34,912 nt of DNA from NCBI GenBank assembly GCA_021797675.1, contig JAJZZH010000160.1, positions 1-34,912 on the forward strand, read 5' to 3'. Each line of letters begins with the position of its first letter. Positions within the stretch are counted from its first letter, which is position 1. A program made the position numbers and the translations under genes. The notes beneath the pieces were generated by a model. The model did no database searches. It was not told the origin of the DNA and saw only the letters and a program-made list of their open reading frames with translations. This document shows positions 24,502 to 33,615 of the stretch, piece by piece. The DNA is from Bacillota bacterium. GTDB taxonomy: Bacteria; Bacillota; Sulfobacillia; Sulfobacillales; Sulfobacillaceae.

Positions 24502-25167
24502 TCAACGCCGACCCAGGCGCAGAAGAAACAAAAACAGGTTGACGATATCTATCACGATATAGGTAGCCAGCACGATCGCCAGCCCACGTTCCGGAAAGGC
24601 CAGGCGGCGGTAGCGCATCAGCGAAAAGTCCACGATAAGATAGCCGGTAAAGATCGCCACTCCAATCACGTTGAACATCGGACTCATGGCAATGCCGGTG
24701 GCTCCCGGAACCACCATCGACACCAAACCCGTCACCATCAGCATCAACAATCCGACCATTAACAGTGGCGCCAGTCGCGAAAAATCCCACGGGATCCAGG
24801 AAACCAGAGCCGCCGAAAATGCCACCGCCAATACTAAGGTTCCCAACGTGAACAATAATAAAGACGCATCCGTGTAGGCAACCGACCATACCAACGGCCC
24901 GACCACCACGCCCATGCCCACCGCGACGCATAACGCCCACGGCAGCACTGCGTGCGCACGGCGAGCCGATCGGTTGACCATCAAGGTGCCACCGAAGAGC
25001 ATGACCACCCCTATCCACATGCCCACCGTGCCCACCAACACGCCCAGTATGGTTGATGCGGACAACACCAACAGTAACAACGCCACGTAGCCGAGCGTGC
25101 GTCCCATCAGTGAACCCTGCACACCAGCTTGCGGCCAACTGGAAGCCTGCGGAGACCGACCATACAT
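24502..25167 (-). CDS. Bax inhibitor-1/YccA-family membrane protein
   Basis: A 221-residue protein with seven membrane helices, matching the BI-1 (YetJ/YccA) family of pH-sensitive calcium leak channels and protease modulators. Characteristic regions are the sixth helix FNVIGVAIFTGYLIVDFSLM, with an Asp as in the usual Y-D-T-Q, and the final TYIVIDIVNLFLFLLRLG with its membrane-embedded Asp. The ATG at 25167 has AAGGTGG six bases upstream; a longer frame to 25224 adds a polar stretch. A perfect terminator follows its stop. The ion activity is inferred from the family. Confidence 0.9.
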   Translation of the reverse strand: MYGRSPQASSWPQAGVQGSLMGRTLGYVALLLLVLSASTILGVLVGTVGMWIGVVMLFGGTLMVNRSARRAHAVLPWALCVAVGMGVVVGPLVWSVAYTDASLLLFTLGTLVLAVAFSAALVSWIPWDFSRLAPLLMVGLLMLMVTGLVSMVVPGATGIAMSPMFNVIGVAIFTGYLIVDFSLMRYRRLAFPERGLAIVLATYIVIDIVNLFLFLLRLGRR

Positions 25168-25246
25168 CGTATCCACCTTCTTTGTCAGGGAGTTGCGGCG
25201 CGTCGCCGCCAAATTATCCCCCACGGTTCCGGGGTTATCGACTCTT

Positions 25247-25252
25247 ATTATA
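25247..25252 (-). promoter_or_regulatory. -10 box for the Bax-inhibitor-like gene
   Basis: A perfect TATAAT on the minus strand about 80 bases upstream of the ATG at 25167. The expected -35 position holds only a weak match. Confidence 0.4.
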
Positions 25253-26170
25253 ACGCCAGCGGTCAGCGGAAGCGAAGGCGGGCCCGCTGATCAACAAAAA
25301 CGATCGGCTCAGCCAGCCTCGGTCGCGACCGATGATTAATCAGTCATCGGAGAACGTCACCTCAAAGCATGGCCTTAACCTTGGTCGCGATAGGGCAGGC
25401 TAAACGCAAGCTTAGCAAATTCGGGCGTAAAGCCCCGGCCTTCAGGCGCGGGGGACATCCCCCACCACTTTTGGGTTATCCTCGGATTTCCAACCCATGC
25501 TCTGAGGTCATTCTGGACATCGCTCCTACCGTCGGTTGTGCGGTCGCCTGTCCTACCGTCGGGCATCAGCCCGTTGGCCCGTTAGGGCCACAAGTTTCTC
25601 CAGGGTCGTTCATTAGACAACGTTGTGGCATGGAATCAACCTATGGTTATGCTGCATTGCACCACCACGTCGCGGATTCCTGCCAATCTATGGGGTTTCG
25701 ACCGTCGGCGGGGCTCCTTGATCGTCATGAAACCGTCCATCCATAGCCCCAAATCGATCGAAGCTCGCCCGAAAACCACGCCATCATTTGTCTGCGAAGT
25801 CCCTGGCGGGTCACGCGCGGCAACTCCTGCCGCTGGCTTCCGTCCAGTACGCGGCTACCTTTCGGTGACAAAGGGGTTCCGGTCCCCAACCGCTACCACT
25901 TCTCTTTGCCGTCCCCTGGCGGGCAAAGCGGGCCCACGGGTGCTCGTTGCGATGCAAGGCAGACTTCCCCGGGAGGTTCCCCTTGTTCGGTTAAGCCGTG
26001 CGGTAGCCGGTGGCCGGAAGCATCCCGCCACCGGCATCGATCTCAACCGACAGGATACCATTGCCAAAACCCACGCAGTGGTTGGGCTCCCGACCAGGAT
26101 TGGGATTACCGCTAGGGGCACAAGGCAATGTCATGTGACGAAATCAGACTGCGTACCTGCTGCCTGATTT
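25253..26170. mobile_element. Decayed IS200/IS605-like sequence
   Basis: No intact gene. At 25433-25454 CCCCGGCC-TTCA-GGCGCGGGG forms a hairpin of the same style as the ends at 8821 and 9194. The stretch 25881-25930 is one of three dispersed related segments; its minus frame gives QREVVAVGDRNPF, close to QREAVAVGGG at 34020 and SRVAVGGRIPSA at 11130, which I read as TnpB C-terminal tails. Both CCTACCGTCGG copies at 25527 and 25552 recall part of the 48-bp unit but are not full copies. The element call is inferred. Confidence 0.4.
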
Positions 26171-26441
26171 TTGACCCCCCCCACCAGACCCTTATCCCTC
26201 AGAACCCCCTCACCAGGCGTCAACCAACAGCACCTGCCAGCCGATGAGCCTTGGTGTATCATCTACGGCCCCTTGGTACGGTCCCCGGATGCCCTCATGG
26301 CTGAACGATTTGCCCTGGGCAATTGCGCATCGCTGACCATTTGCTCATACTACGGGGAGAATCCGCATCGAGAGTCGCCGCGGTCGCCGCACCCCGGGCC
26401 TGATGCGGATCAGAACATAATTTTTTGTAAGGAGGCCGTCA
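26171..26441. other. Leader region of the PLP enzyme gene
   Basis: No gene. TCCGCATC (26362-26369) and GATGCGGA (26402-26409) can pair over 32 bases, and a run of six T (26421-26426) follows 11 bases later, just ahead of AAGGAGG. This might be a leaky attenuator, but the gap to the T-run is too long for a standard terminator. No S-box or T-box core motif is seen. Confidence 0.3.
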
Positions 26442-27590
26442 ATGTCCGAATCCACATCCGATACCCGATTCATTCATCATCGGGAAACGCCCGATCTCAC
26501 ACATGGTGCCATCGTAGCCCCCATCTACCGGGCCACCACCTACCATCAACCCGATCCCTGGCAACCGCCGCTCTATGACTATGCACGCTCGGGCAATCCC
26601 ACCCGCCACCACTTTGAGGAGGCGATGGCCGAATTGGAAGGAGGGGTTCGAGGCCTCGCCTTCGCCTCGGGGATGGCCGCGCTGACGGCGTTCTTTCTCC
26701 TGTTCGAGACTGGCGACCATCTGCTGGTCACCAGGGATTGCCAGGGCGGCACCCAGCGTGTGCTGCGAGGGGTGTTCCAACGCTTCGGCCTCTCGGTGAC
26801 CTATGTGAACACCGACGATATGGCTGCCATGGAATCGGCACGCACCCGGAAAACCGCGGCGGTGTTGGTGGAGAATTTTTCCAATCCCTTCTTGCGCATC
26901 ACCGACATCGCACAAGTCAGCCAGTGGGCCCACCACCACGGCCTCTTGGTCGCCGTCGACAACACCTTCATCACCCCTTACTTGCAAAACCCACTCACGC
27001 TGGGAGCAGACGTGGTGGTGCACTCGGCGACCAAGATGATTGGTGGGCACTCCGATTTGACGGCGGGGGTAATCGTTGCCAAAGACCCTCTGTGGGCAGA
27101 GCGTCTTTACTTCATCCAGAATGCCTGCGGCGGCGTGCTCAGCCCCGACGATGCCTACTTGGCCGCTCGCGGGTTAAGCACGCTCCCGGTTCGCATGCGA
27201 CAGGCCAGCGCCGGGGCACAGGCATTGGCCGAATGGCTGAGCCAGCAACTGGGCCCGCAAAATGTTTACTATCCTGGCCTCGCTTCCCATCCCGGCCATC
27301 AACGCTGCCAACGCCAAATGCGTGGCTACGGTCAAATGCTGACGTTTCGGCTGCCCAACCAGGCAGCCGTGCAAGCCTTTGTGGGCCGGCTGAAGGTTGC
27401 CTCGGTAGGCGCTGGATTTGGTGGCGTGGAGACCATCGTCTCCTTGCCGGAACTTCACTGCCACGCTGCCCTTACGGTGGAAGAGCGCACCGCTCGTGCC
27501 ATTGGCGGTGATGTGGTTCGCGTTTCGGTTGGCCTCGAAGAGCCTGCTGACCTAATCCAGGACTTTGAACAGGCGATGGCCGCGGACTAG
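26442..27590 (+). CDS. Cys/Met-metabolism PLP enzyme (cystathionine gamma-synthase/lyase type)
   Basis: A 382-residue enzyme of the trans-sulfuration PLP family, which makes or splits cystathionine-like thioethers. YDYARSGNPTRHHFEEAMAE is the N-terminal signature with the phosphate-binding Tyr47 and Arg49. AVDNTFITPYLQNPL holds the Asp (173) that pairs with the pyridine nitrogen, and VVHSATKMIGGHSDLTAGV has the PLP Lys198. Unusually, the loop DCQGGTQRVL has Gln101 and Gln105 where most members have the YGGTY tyrosines, one of which stacks on PLP. That argues against a confident choice among synthase, lyase or methionine gamma-lyase. ATG 26442 has GGAGG six bases upstream. It is convergent with the acyl-CoA ligase gene. 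Confidence 0.92.
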   Translation: MSESTSDTRFIHHRETPDLTHGAIVAPIYRATTYHQPDPWQPPLYDYARSGNPTRHHFEEAMAELEGGVRGLAFASGMAALTAFFLLFETGDHLLVTRDCQGGTQRVLRGVFQRFGLSVTYVNTDDMAAMESARTRKTAAVLVENFSNPFLRITDIAQVSQWAHHHGLLVAVDNTFITPYLQNPLTLGADVVVHSATKMIGGHSDLTAGVIVAKDPLWAERLYFIQNACGGVLSPDDAYLAARGLSTLPVRMRQASAGAQALAEWLSQQLGPQNVYYPGLASHPGHQRCQRQMRGYGQMLTFRLPNQAAVQAFVGRLKVASVGAGFGGVETIVSLPELHCHAALTVEERTARAIGGDVVRVSVGLEEPADLIQDFEQAMAAD

Positions 27591-27629
27591 TCCGTAACTA
27601 GGGTGGTGGCTGGGGCCCGAGCGCCCGGA

Positions 27630-29159
27630 TCAGGACGGTGATCGAGAGTCCAAATACGCCTCTTTGGCCAACCGCCGAATCACCTTGCCCACCGGGCCCA
27701 CCGGAAGCTCGGCGACAACTTCAATAGCGACCGGGCGTTTGTAATCGGCCAGCCGCTCGCGGCAGAGCCGATGCAGCCGTTCGACGTCTATCACATGCTC
27801 AGGGCGCGCCACCACCAGGGCAATCGGCCGTTCGCCGCGCCTTGCGTCGTCAATTCCCACCACCGCCGCTAAGACCACGGCAGGATCGCCCAGCAGAACG
27901 TCTTCGACCTCCTTGGGATATACATTCTCGCCGGCCACGATGATCATGTCCTGTTTTCGATCCACCAGATATAAAAGACCTTCGTCGGTTAAATAGCCCA
28001 AATCGCCCACCGTGCAAAGGCCATCCTCGGTGAACGCGGCCCGGGTGGCATCCTCGCGCCGGAAATAGCCATCCATCAAGGACGGACCACGGACATAGAT
28101 TTCTCCAATCTGGCCCGGCGGTAAACTGGCCTGGTTGGCATCGAGAATCCGTATTTCCTGTCCCACGGCCGCATAACCCACCGACCCCACCGGGCCGTCC
28201 AAGCGATGACGGATCGCCGAGGCCACTCCATATTCGGTAGCCCCGTAAATATCAAAAAGGCGGACGGCCGGAAATCCGCGCAATAGGCGGTCGCGCAGCG
28301 TGGGGTCAAGGGGAGCCGACGACGTCATTAAGACCTTCAGCGTGGAAGGATTGAGTTGGCCCTTCTCCACGCTGTCAGCCAAAAACGTCAGCAAACTGGG
28401 AACAAACATGCCGTAGGTAGCCCCAAAAGCGTTCATTTCGTCGACCACATGCACGGGATGAAAAGCTCGGCGTGAGTAAATCACGCAGGTCGCCCCGATC
28501 ACCATGGATAACGTTACAAACCACATAGAATTGACGTGAAACATCGGCAAAATGGCAAATCCGACGTCATCCGGACTGATCCCAAACTCGGATGCCATGG
28601 TCAGCGCAATGATCACATTAGAATAATGCGATCGAATGGCCCCTTTCGGGCGACCCGTGGTCCCGGAAGTGTAGACTACCACCCAAGGCTCGCGTTCGTC
28701 GACGTCGGGCAAAGGCACTCCATCGTCCGCGTTGGCCATCGCCTCGTCCCAGTGGGGAAACTCGTCGTCGGCATCCCCGAGAATATAGATGGGAACCCGG
28801 TCGCGAATCGGCGACGCCGTCAACAGCCCCGTCAATTCCCCGCCCGCCAGAATCGCCTGAACCGCTGCATCCCCCAAGGCAAAAGCAATCTCTGAGGCAC
28901 TCCAACGCAAATTCAGAGGCACTCCCACCAGACCGGCCTTGGCGACACCAAAATAGGCGTGCACCATATCCAGGCCGTTCGGCAGCAACAGGGCGATGCG
29001 GTCACCGGGGCGAAGCCCCCGATTCAACAATGCGCGCGCAAAGCGATCCGTATACTCGTCGAGTTCTCGATAGGTTTGGCTCCTCCCGCCAAAAATTACC
29101 GCCGTCTTGTCAGCATACTTTTGCCGTGACTGCTTCAGTGCCCCTCCAACGGTAAACAA
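27630..29159 (-). CDS. Acyl-CoA ligase (AMP-forming)
   Basis: A 509-residue ANL-superfamily ligase that activates a carboxylic acid via an acyl-adenylate and transfers it to CoA. Motifs in order are VVVYTSGTTGRPKGA (P-loop), YGATEYG (adenine/substrate), TVGDLGYLTDEGLLYLVDR (the Asp that binds ATP ribose), IIVAGENVYPKEVED (hinge) and LPVGPVGKVIRR (catalytic Lys near the end). It resembles medium/long-chain fatty-acid or aromatic acid ligases and is not of the PaaK type. The TTG at 29159 is supported by AAGGAGG seven bases upstream; the only nearby ATG is out of frame. It lies 3' of the GH18 and paa genes on the same strand, so a role in activating an acid for that pathway is possible but unproven. 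Confidence 0.94.
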   Translation of the reverse strand: MFTVGGALKQSRQKYADKTAVIFGGRSQTYRELDEYTDRFARALLNRGLRPGDRIALLLPNGLDMVHAYFGVAKAGLVGVPLNLRWSASEIAFALGDAAVQAILAGGELTGLLTASPIRDRVPIYILGDADDEFPHWDEAMANADDGVPLPDVDEREPWVVVYTSGTTGRPKGAIRSHYSNVIIALTMASEFGISPDDVGFAILPMFHVNSMWFVTLSMVIGATCVIYSRRAFHPVHVVDEMNAFGATYGMFVPSLLTFLADSVEKGQLNPSTLKVLMTSSAPLDPTLRDRLLRGFPAVRLFDIYGATEYGVASAIRHRLDGPVGSVGYAAVGQEIRILDANQASLPPGQIGEIYVRGPSLMDGYFRREDATRAAFTEDGLCTVGDLGYLTDEGLLYLVDRKQDMIIVAGENVYPKEVEDVLLGDPAVVLAAVVGIDDARRGERPIALVVARPEHVIDVERLHRLCRERLADYKRPVAIEVVAELPVGPVGKVIRRLAKEAYLDSRSPS

Positions 29160-29599
29160 CCCATGCCCTCCTTAAGTCTTTCGGAATGCTGGACTCGGGC
29201 CCCCCCAAGTCGGTTGATGATCGATGCAGCCAGCCTCAGACATAGCGCGTCGGACACCCCAAGCTATGCCTTTCACTTCCCCATCATACCCAATCCCGAG
29301 GGGTGCGTCGCGGAGTTGTTGTTTCGTCTCCAGCCCCCAGTCGTTCCCCGCTGCGCGGAGCGCCGTAGCCTTCGACAAAAATAGTGGGCCTGAGCATTCG
29401 CCCAGGCCCTTTTAGTCATCTGTAGTTCACACCCGTTACGCCAGATACGTCCCATCTGGTATTTACTTGATGATTCTCCATTCAAAGCAAATTTCCTACC
29501 TCGAATGGCCGTTATACGCAAATAAGTTAGGCGTCTTACGACTAACGCCGTCAGATGACGGCACTCACCTCCTGCTTCTACGGCAAATGACCCGAATTG
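29160..29599. other. Intergenic stretch with hairpins, lower GC
   Basis: No gene is recognised. On the minus strand there is a strong AGGAGGTGA near 29562-29570 followed by a 22-codon frame beginning GTG CCG TCA, and a hairpin GCCGTC-AGAT-GACGGC at about 29549-29564. Then CCAGAT/ATCTGG and finally the terminator-like hairpin at 29386-29413. Together this could be the GH18 3' region plus a structured leader of the acyl-CoA ligase gene. A lower-GC 82-codon minus frame (29273-29521) has no clear ribosome binding site. Confidence 0.35.
29386..29413. terminator. Bidirectional terminator-like hairpin
   Basis: GGGCCTG (29386-29392), ten-base loop, CAGGCCC (29403-29409), followed on the plus strand by TTTT. 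On the minus strand the stem is followed by ACTATTTTTG, a slightly displaced U-tract. For the minus-strand genes it would end GH18 readthrough or act as an attenuator before the acyl-CoA ligase. Confidence 0.55.
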
Positions 29600-30697
29600 T
29601 CAGCGTTGCGGACCAATCGTCTTCAACAGCAACTGCATGACCCGGTCATTTTGATAACCCAATCGCCATAAAGCCACCCCACCCAGCTTGTCGCGTTGAG
29701 CCAGGACCAGCGTATCTTTCATCGAGCGCAAGCTCGCCCACCAGGCCACGTAAGGCGTCCCGCTTACCGTATAGGTGGCGTAAAATTCCTGATCTGCCGC
29801 GTCCCACCGCGCGTGTGCCTTGACCACGGCCGGGATTGACCCATAGGGCATGGTCGTTGCCTGGGTGCTCCCCTTGGGCCAGATATAACCATACAGAGGT
29901 ACTCCCAGCAGAATTTTGCTCGGCGGAATCGACCGTTCGGTTCGAGCCAGAATGTTCTTGACCCAGATGGCGGAAGCGACTGGGCCTGGTCCGGTGCCAC
30001 TAGCGTGTTCGTCGTAGCTCATTAACACAAATTGGTTCACTTCCGACCCCAGCGCCTTCAAGTCATAGGCTCCGGTGGAATGCGGGACGATGGCTAAACT
30101 AATCACGTCGTTCGCGGGCAGCCGATCCCGCAACTCGGTGACGAATTCCACCAGTTCGCGGCGCACCGCGGTGTCGGGCGGTTCGAAATCGATACCCACG
30201 CCTTGATAGTGGCCCGCCTTCACCATGTCTGCCACGTTGCGGGCGGCAGCCACTCGCGTAGACGGCGTCGAGAGAAATGCCTGCACGCCCGTGGCGTCAT
30301 TGACCAGCGGCTCAACGGCAACCCCGGCTTTGACCACGGCGGCCACTGCCGCGGCGGCCTTGTGGTGCGTGACCAGGGCGCCGGCACTATCGACCGAATA
30401 TAAGAGCGGACTAAATACGGCAATCGAGCGAGGATATTTCCATAGCGCACTTAGACTCATGTGTTTGCCGGAAGCATAATACGCCATGACTTCGAGTTTA
30501 CCGGGAGCAGTCCCCGGAAGCGGGTAGGCTCCCTGAATCCTCGCCCTGCGTGCCCCTTTTCCTATCTCCGTGGCCCTTCTCTTGGCCTGAATCGGAGCAG
30601 GCTTGGCGGATTTTCCGGCCAATCCGCCACAGCCAGCAAACATGCCAGCGACGAGTACCCCCAGTGCGGCTCCCACCGCACGCTTCGAACGATTCAT
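29600..30697 (-). CDS. GH18 lipoprotein (YaaH/SleL-like glycosidase)
   Basis: A 365-residue exported protein. The N-terminus (MNRSKRAVGAALGVLVAGMF then AGC) is a lipoprotein-type signal with Cys23 for lipid attachment. The remainder is a GH18 barrel: a strand VMAYYASG, the active-site strand YQGVGIDFEPPD with Asp169 and catalytic Glu171, FVLMSYDEHASG, KILLGVPLYGYIW and GGVALWRLGYQND. These match the spore cortex-lysing YaaH/SleL N-acetylglucosaminidases, but LysM repeats are absent and only the last part of the DxxDxDxE motif is kept. ATG 30697 has GGAGGG seven bases upstream. It lies 181 bases downstream of paaD. Cell-wall or extracellular glycan cleavage is the likely role. Confidence 0.9.
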   Translation of the reverse strand: MNRSKRAVGAALGVLVAGMFAGCGGLAGKSAKPAPIQAKRRATEIGKGARRARIQGAYPLPGTAPGKLEVMAYYASGKHMSLSALWKYPRSIAVFSPLLYSVDSAGALVTHHKAAAAVAAVVKAGVAVEPLVNDATGVQAFLSTPSTRVAAARNVADMVKAGHYQGVGIDFEPPDTAVRRELVEFVTELRDRLPANDVISLAIVPHSTGAYDLKALGSEVNQFVLMSYDEHASGTGPGPVASAIWVKNILARTERSIPPSKILLGVPLYGYIWPKGSTQATTMPYGSIPAVVKAHARWDAADQEFYATYTVSGTPYVAWWASLRSMKDTLVLAQRDKLGGVALWRLGYQNDRVMQLLLKTIGPQR

Positions 30698-30878
30698 CCG
30701 CAATCCCTCCATCCATCCGACCCCATCCGTCTTCTCTCCATCCAGATCCAGCCTCCGTTCACGGATCCGTTAACCCTTAAGAGTATGGAGCGAAGGGGCA
30801 TCGTTCATCCTCGGGAGATTGCGGAAAAATTCCTGATTGATCCCACGTTGGGAAATTCTTCAGGCCACCAATCGGTGT

Positions 30879-31394
30879 CTAAACCGGTTTGATGGCTTCG
30901 AAGGGGTTTCGGCAGCGGCGACAATAAAACATTGCGCGGCAGGCGGTCGGTCCAAATATATTCTCGAGCTTGGTGTCTTCGGACCCACAAAACGGACAGG
31001 CGACGGACGTCTGGCCAGCGACAAACTCGGAGGCGGAAACCTTGGGCGGCGGCGCCATCCCGAATGCCTTGAGCCGATCCCGCCCCTGGGGGTGGATACG
31101 CGTTGTGTCCCAGGCGGACCGGGTGCTGAATACCACCCGGACCTGATCGGAGCTCAGACCCAACTGGGTCCGAATGGCCGTCATCGCGCGCTGGGAAATC
31201 ATCGCCAACGCCGGGCATCCCAAAAATGTGGGGACCAAATCCACCTCAACCCGCGTCGGCGCCTCGTGCACCCGAACATCCTCAACCATCCCCAGATCGA
31301 CGATGCTGATCGTGGGAATCTCTGGATCGCTGACCCCTGCCAGGGCCGTCATCACTCGCTCCTTCATTACCGTTGCGCTCAGCTTGGGCTGCAT
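30879..31394 (-). CDS. paaD: Phenylacetyl-CoA epoxidase assembly protein PaaD
   Basis: PaaD (PaaJ) is the DUF59/MIP18-type iron-sulfur assembly factor of the phenylacetyl-CoA 1,2-epoxidase complex. The 171-residue protein has the DUF59 core (VSDPEIPTISIVDLGMVEDV, then PTFLGCPALAMI with the conserved Cys). A C-terminal zinc ribbon (CPFCGSEDTKLENIFGPTAC then FYCRRCRNPFEAIKP) follows, a combination specific to PaaD. ATG 31394 has GGAGG nine bases upstream. It is the last gene of the paaABCD run, 37 bases after paaC. The reductase subunit PaaE is not next to it. Confidence 0.93.
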   Translation of the reverse strand: MQPKLSATVMKERVMTALAGVSDPEIPTISIVDLGMVEDVRVHEAPTRVEVDLVPTFLGCPALAMISQRAMTAIRTQLGLSSDQVRVVFSTRSAWDTTRIHPQGRDRLKAFGMAPPPKVSASEFVAGQTSVACPFCGSEDTKLENIFGPTACRAMFYCRRCRNPFEAIKPV

Positions 31395-31431
31395 GATATC
31401 CCGCCTCCCCGGTCTCCACCCACCCGTCCGC

Positions 31432-32241
31432 TCACCATTTAGCCGTCGGATCGAGGCGATAGACTTCGGACAGGGTGGATAACACGTCGTCTAAATGTCG
31501 GGTATGGCGGCCATCCCTGCCGTTCAGCGGCATCTCCGCCTTAAGCAATGGCAACCCCCATTCCCGAAACTTGCGGTCGATGGCATCCCGCCAGCGTTGC
31601 TGCAGTGCACGATAACCCGGCACGAGGGAAAATTCTTCGAAGGCGGCTTGCCATGGCGCGGCCCAGGTCAAATCCCCGGCCCACGACATCGCTTGGGAGA
31701 GCCCGTCCACCAAGCGGGCGCGCGTCAGCTTACTGTGCTCCGCCAGCTGGCGCAGCCAAAGTTCTTGATGGGCCAGATGATACACCTCCTCCCGGATGGC
31801 CTTTTGCGCCACCTGCCGCAAGGGGAGATAGCTGGATTGGGTCAGGGCTTCAAGGCGCAATGCTTCGAAGACGTCATACAGATAATGGCGACAGACGGTA
31901 AACGCCCAGTCAAAATGGGGCTCATGCAAGTACGATCCGCTGCCGTTGGGAATCTCCAGGAGGACGGCGTTACGTCGCTCAGCGGATGGTCGGAGATGGG
32001 CTAGGTCATCTCGGCTTCCTTCCCCGAGGGCCTCTAGGAGTTCAAAGTACATCGTCGCATGCCCCATTTCGTCCTGCGCAATGGAGGCAAACGCCACGTC
32101 CGCTTCAATATGAGGAGCCAAACCTAGCCACTCGCTGGCGCGAAACGCGATCACCAAATCGTCGTCCGCCAATTGCCAGAGAACTTCTGTTAAGGGGATC
32201 CGATATTCGGGTTTTACGTGATTCGGGCCTTCAATCGTCAT
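31432..32241 (-). CDS. paaC: Phenylacetyl-CoA epoxidase subunit PaaC
   Basis: PaaC is the structural ferritin-like partner of PaaA in the phenylacetyl-CoA epoxidase. The 269-residue protein is helical and retains DEMGH in FASIAQDEMGHATMYFELLE and EEVYH in KAIREEVYHLAHQELWLRQL, as homologues do even where the iron site is degenerate. The C-terminal YRLDPTAKW is also typical. The ATG at 32241 overlaps the paaB stop by 11 bases, so translation is probably coupled; GAGGAT precedes it. The frame is open to a GTG at 32256. Confidence 0.95.
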   Translation of the reverse strand: MTIEGPNHVKPEYRIPLTEVLWQLADDDLVIAFRASEWLGLAPHIEADVAFASIAQDEMGHATMYFELLEALGEGSRDDLAHLRPSAERRNAVLLEIPNGSGSYLHEPHFDWAFTVCRHYLYDVFEALRLEALTQSSYLPLRQVAQKAIREEVYHLAHQELWLRQLAEHSKLTRARLVDGLSQAMSWAGDLTWAAPWQAAFEEFSLVPGYRALQQRWRDAIDRKFREWGLPLLKAEMPLNGRDGRHTRHLDDVLSTLSEVYRLDPTAKW

Positions 32242-32596
32242 CGGCACAATCCTCACTCGCTACGTTGGCCGAGGCCGAATCCTTGATCGGCGGCAGCGGC
32301 ATGGTCTTATATTTTCTCCACGTGTCGGCCAATCCACTGTAGCTTTGTTTCATGCGATAGCTTTTGTCCAAGCGGGCAAACTGGGCACGATCGGCGGGCT
32401 GAGACTTCACAATGTGGTCGCGTCGAACAACCCAAATACTGGTAATATTGCTCCGGCGCAGAAAATTCTCCTTCGCCAGGGTCAGCGCCATCTCCGGGTT
32501 GGGAGCCAGCAGGCTAAATTGATGCTCGTGAGGCCGCATGCTATCGGTTTGCGCAAATACCTCATAGGCGTCGAATCCGAGTTTGTCCTCCTTCAT
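32231..32596 (-). CDS. paaB: Phenylacetyl-CoA epoxidase subunit PaaB
   Basis: PaaB is the small subunit that bridges PaaAC heterodimers. The 121-residue product starts MKEDKLGFDAYEVFAQTDSM and continues EHQFSLLAPNPEMALTLAKE and SIWVVRRDHI, the standard PaaB fold. The C-terminal extension (YRMKQSYSGLADTWRKYKT) is somewhat longer than in Proteobacteria. The ATG at 32596 has GAGGAGG six bases upstream. It begins 10 bases after paaA and overlaps paaC. Confidence 0.94.
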   Translation of the reverse strand: MKEDKLGFDAYEVFAQTDSMRPHEHQFSLLAPNPEMALTLAKENFLRRSNITSIWVVRRDHIVKSQPADRAQFARLDKSYRMKQSYSGLADTWRKYKTMPLPPIKDSASANVASEDCADDD

Positions 32597-32606
32597 TTTT
32601 GCCTCC

Positions 32607-33551
32607 TCACGCCGAGCGCCGAGCATTCTTCGACAGCACTTCCCGCACCCATCGGCCTTCATCATAGGTTAATTGGCGCAAATACAGGCGCTCTTGGGAC
32701 ATTGGGCCGTGATTGTGGATAATCCGGCGAAATTCGTCCCAATCGGGTTCTCGATAGTGCCACTGTCGCGTCGTTTCATCAAAGCGCAGGATAGGATCGG
32801 GAATTATCAAGCCCAACGAGCGGATCCGCCCGACAAACTTCGTCAGGAATCGCTGTCGCAACTCTTCGTTGGTCTTGGTACGGATGCGCCAGCGTAGATT
32901 TTGCTGTTGGTGTGTAGACAGGTGGGTCCCTTCGCGAGGCCCGAAAAAGGTCATCAACGCGGGCCACCAGCGTTCCAGAGCATCCTGCAGCATCGCCCGT
33001 TGAGCCGGAGTTCCTTCAGCCAAACTTACGCAAATGCTCTCTCCATGGTGAATATGAAAGCCTTCTTCTTCCACGATACGCGTCAACGCTCGTCCGTACG
33101 GGGCATAGGAGCCCGACAACAACATACTTTGAGTGACGATGGCCGCACCGTCCACCAGCCAGCCAATGATGCCAGCATCGGCCCAAGTGGGTGCCGGCAT
33201 ATGAAACACGTTATGGAATTTCAACCGGCCGGCAAACAAGTCCTCGAACAAGTCCTCCCGATTCTGGCCTAACGGTTCCAACAGATCTTCGGCTACTCGA
33301 ATCAACAGTTGACCGTGCCCCTCTTCGTCCTGCACTTTCGCCATAATAGCCAATTTTCGATACAAGGTGGGGGCCTTGGGAACCCATTCTTTTTCCGGCA
33401 ACGTGCCCATGATTTCACTAATGCCGTGCATCGCAATCAGGCGAATCAACTGCCGACGGTAATCGTCTGGCATCCAGTCTTCGGCCTCGACTTTTTCCCC
33501 GCGATCAATTCGAGCTTGAAATTCCGCCAAACGCTGGTCGTCGTCCGCCAT
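32607..33551 (-). CDS. paaA: Phenylacetyl-CoA epoxidase catalytic subunit PaaA
   Basis: PaaA is the diiron oxygenase subunit that epoxidises the aromatic ring of phenylacetyl-CoA using molecular oxygen. The 314-residue protein has the two iron-binding half-sites: KVQDEEGHGQLLI (EExxH) and RIVEEEGFHIHHGE (EExxH), with further acids upstream. WVPKAPTLYRKLAIMAKVQD and FHNVFHMPAPTWADAGIIGW are family signatures. The ATG at 33551 has AAGGGGGAG seven bases upstream; the adjacent ATG at 33554 is equally possible. The frame is open to 33776 but that part is Arg-rich and not PaaA-like. It heads the operon. Confidence 0.95.
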   Translation of the reverse strand: MADDDQRLAEFQARIDRGEKVEAEDWMPDDYRRQLIRLIAMHGISEIMGTLPEKEWVPKAPTLYRKLAIMAKVQDEEGHGQLLIRVAEDLLEPLGQNREDLFEDLFAGRLKFHNVFHMPAPTWADAGIIGWLVDGAAIVTQSMLLSGSYAPYGRALTRIVEEEGFHIHHGESICVSLAEGTPAQRAMLQDALERWWPALMTFFGPREGTHLSTHQQQNLRWRIRTKTNEELRQRFLTKFVGRIRSLGLIIPDPILRFDETTRQWHYREPDWDEFRRIIHNHGPMSQERLYLRQLTYDEGRWVREVLSKNARRSA

Positions 33552-33615
33552 CATTCGACTCCCCCTTAGCTGATCTTCCCTCATCGTTGCGATTTCCCAA
33601 TCCTCAATTATCGTC

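Noticed and set aside
25625-26167. 180-codon plus-strand protein
   Set aside because: Composition is shadow-like (Arg, Pro, Thr rich, no hydrophobic core), there is no ribosome binding site, and it lies over transposon debris read on the other strand.
26171-26441. SAM (S-box) or T-box riboswitch ahead of the PLP enzyme gene
   Set aside because: No core motifs of either class are visible, and the T-run is not directly after a stem.
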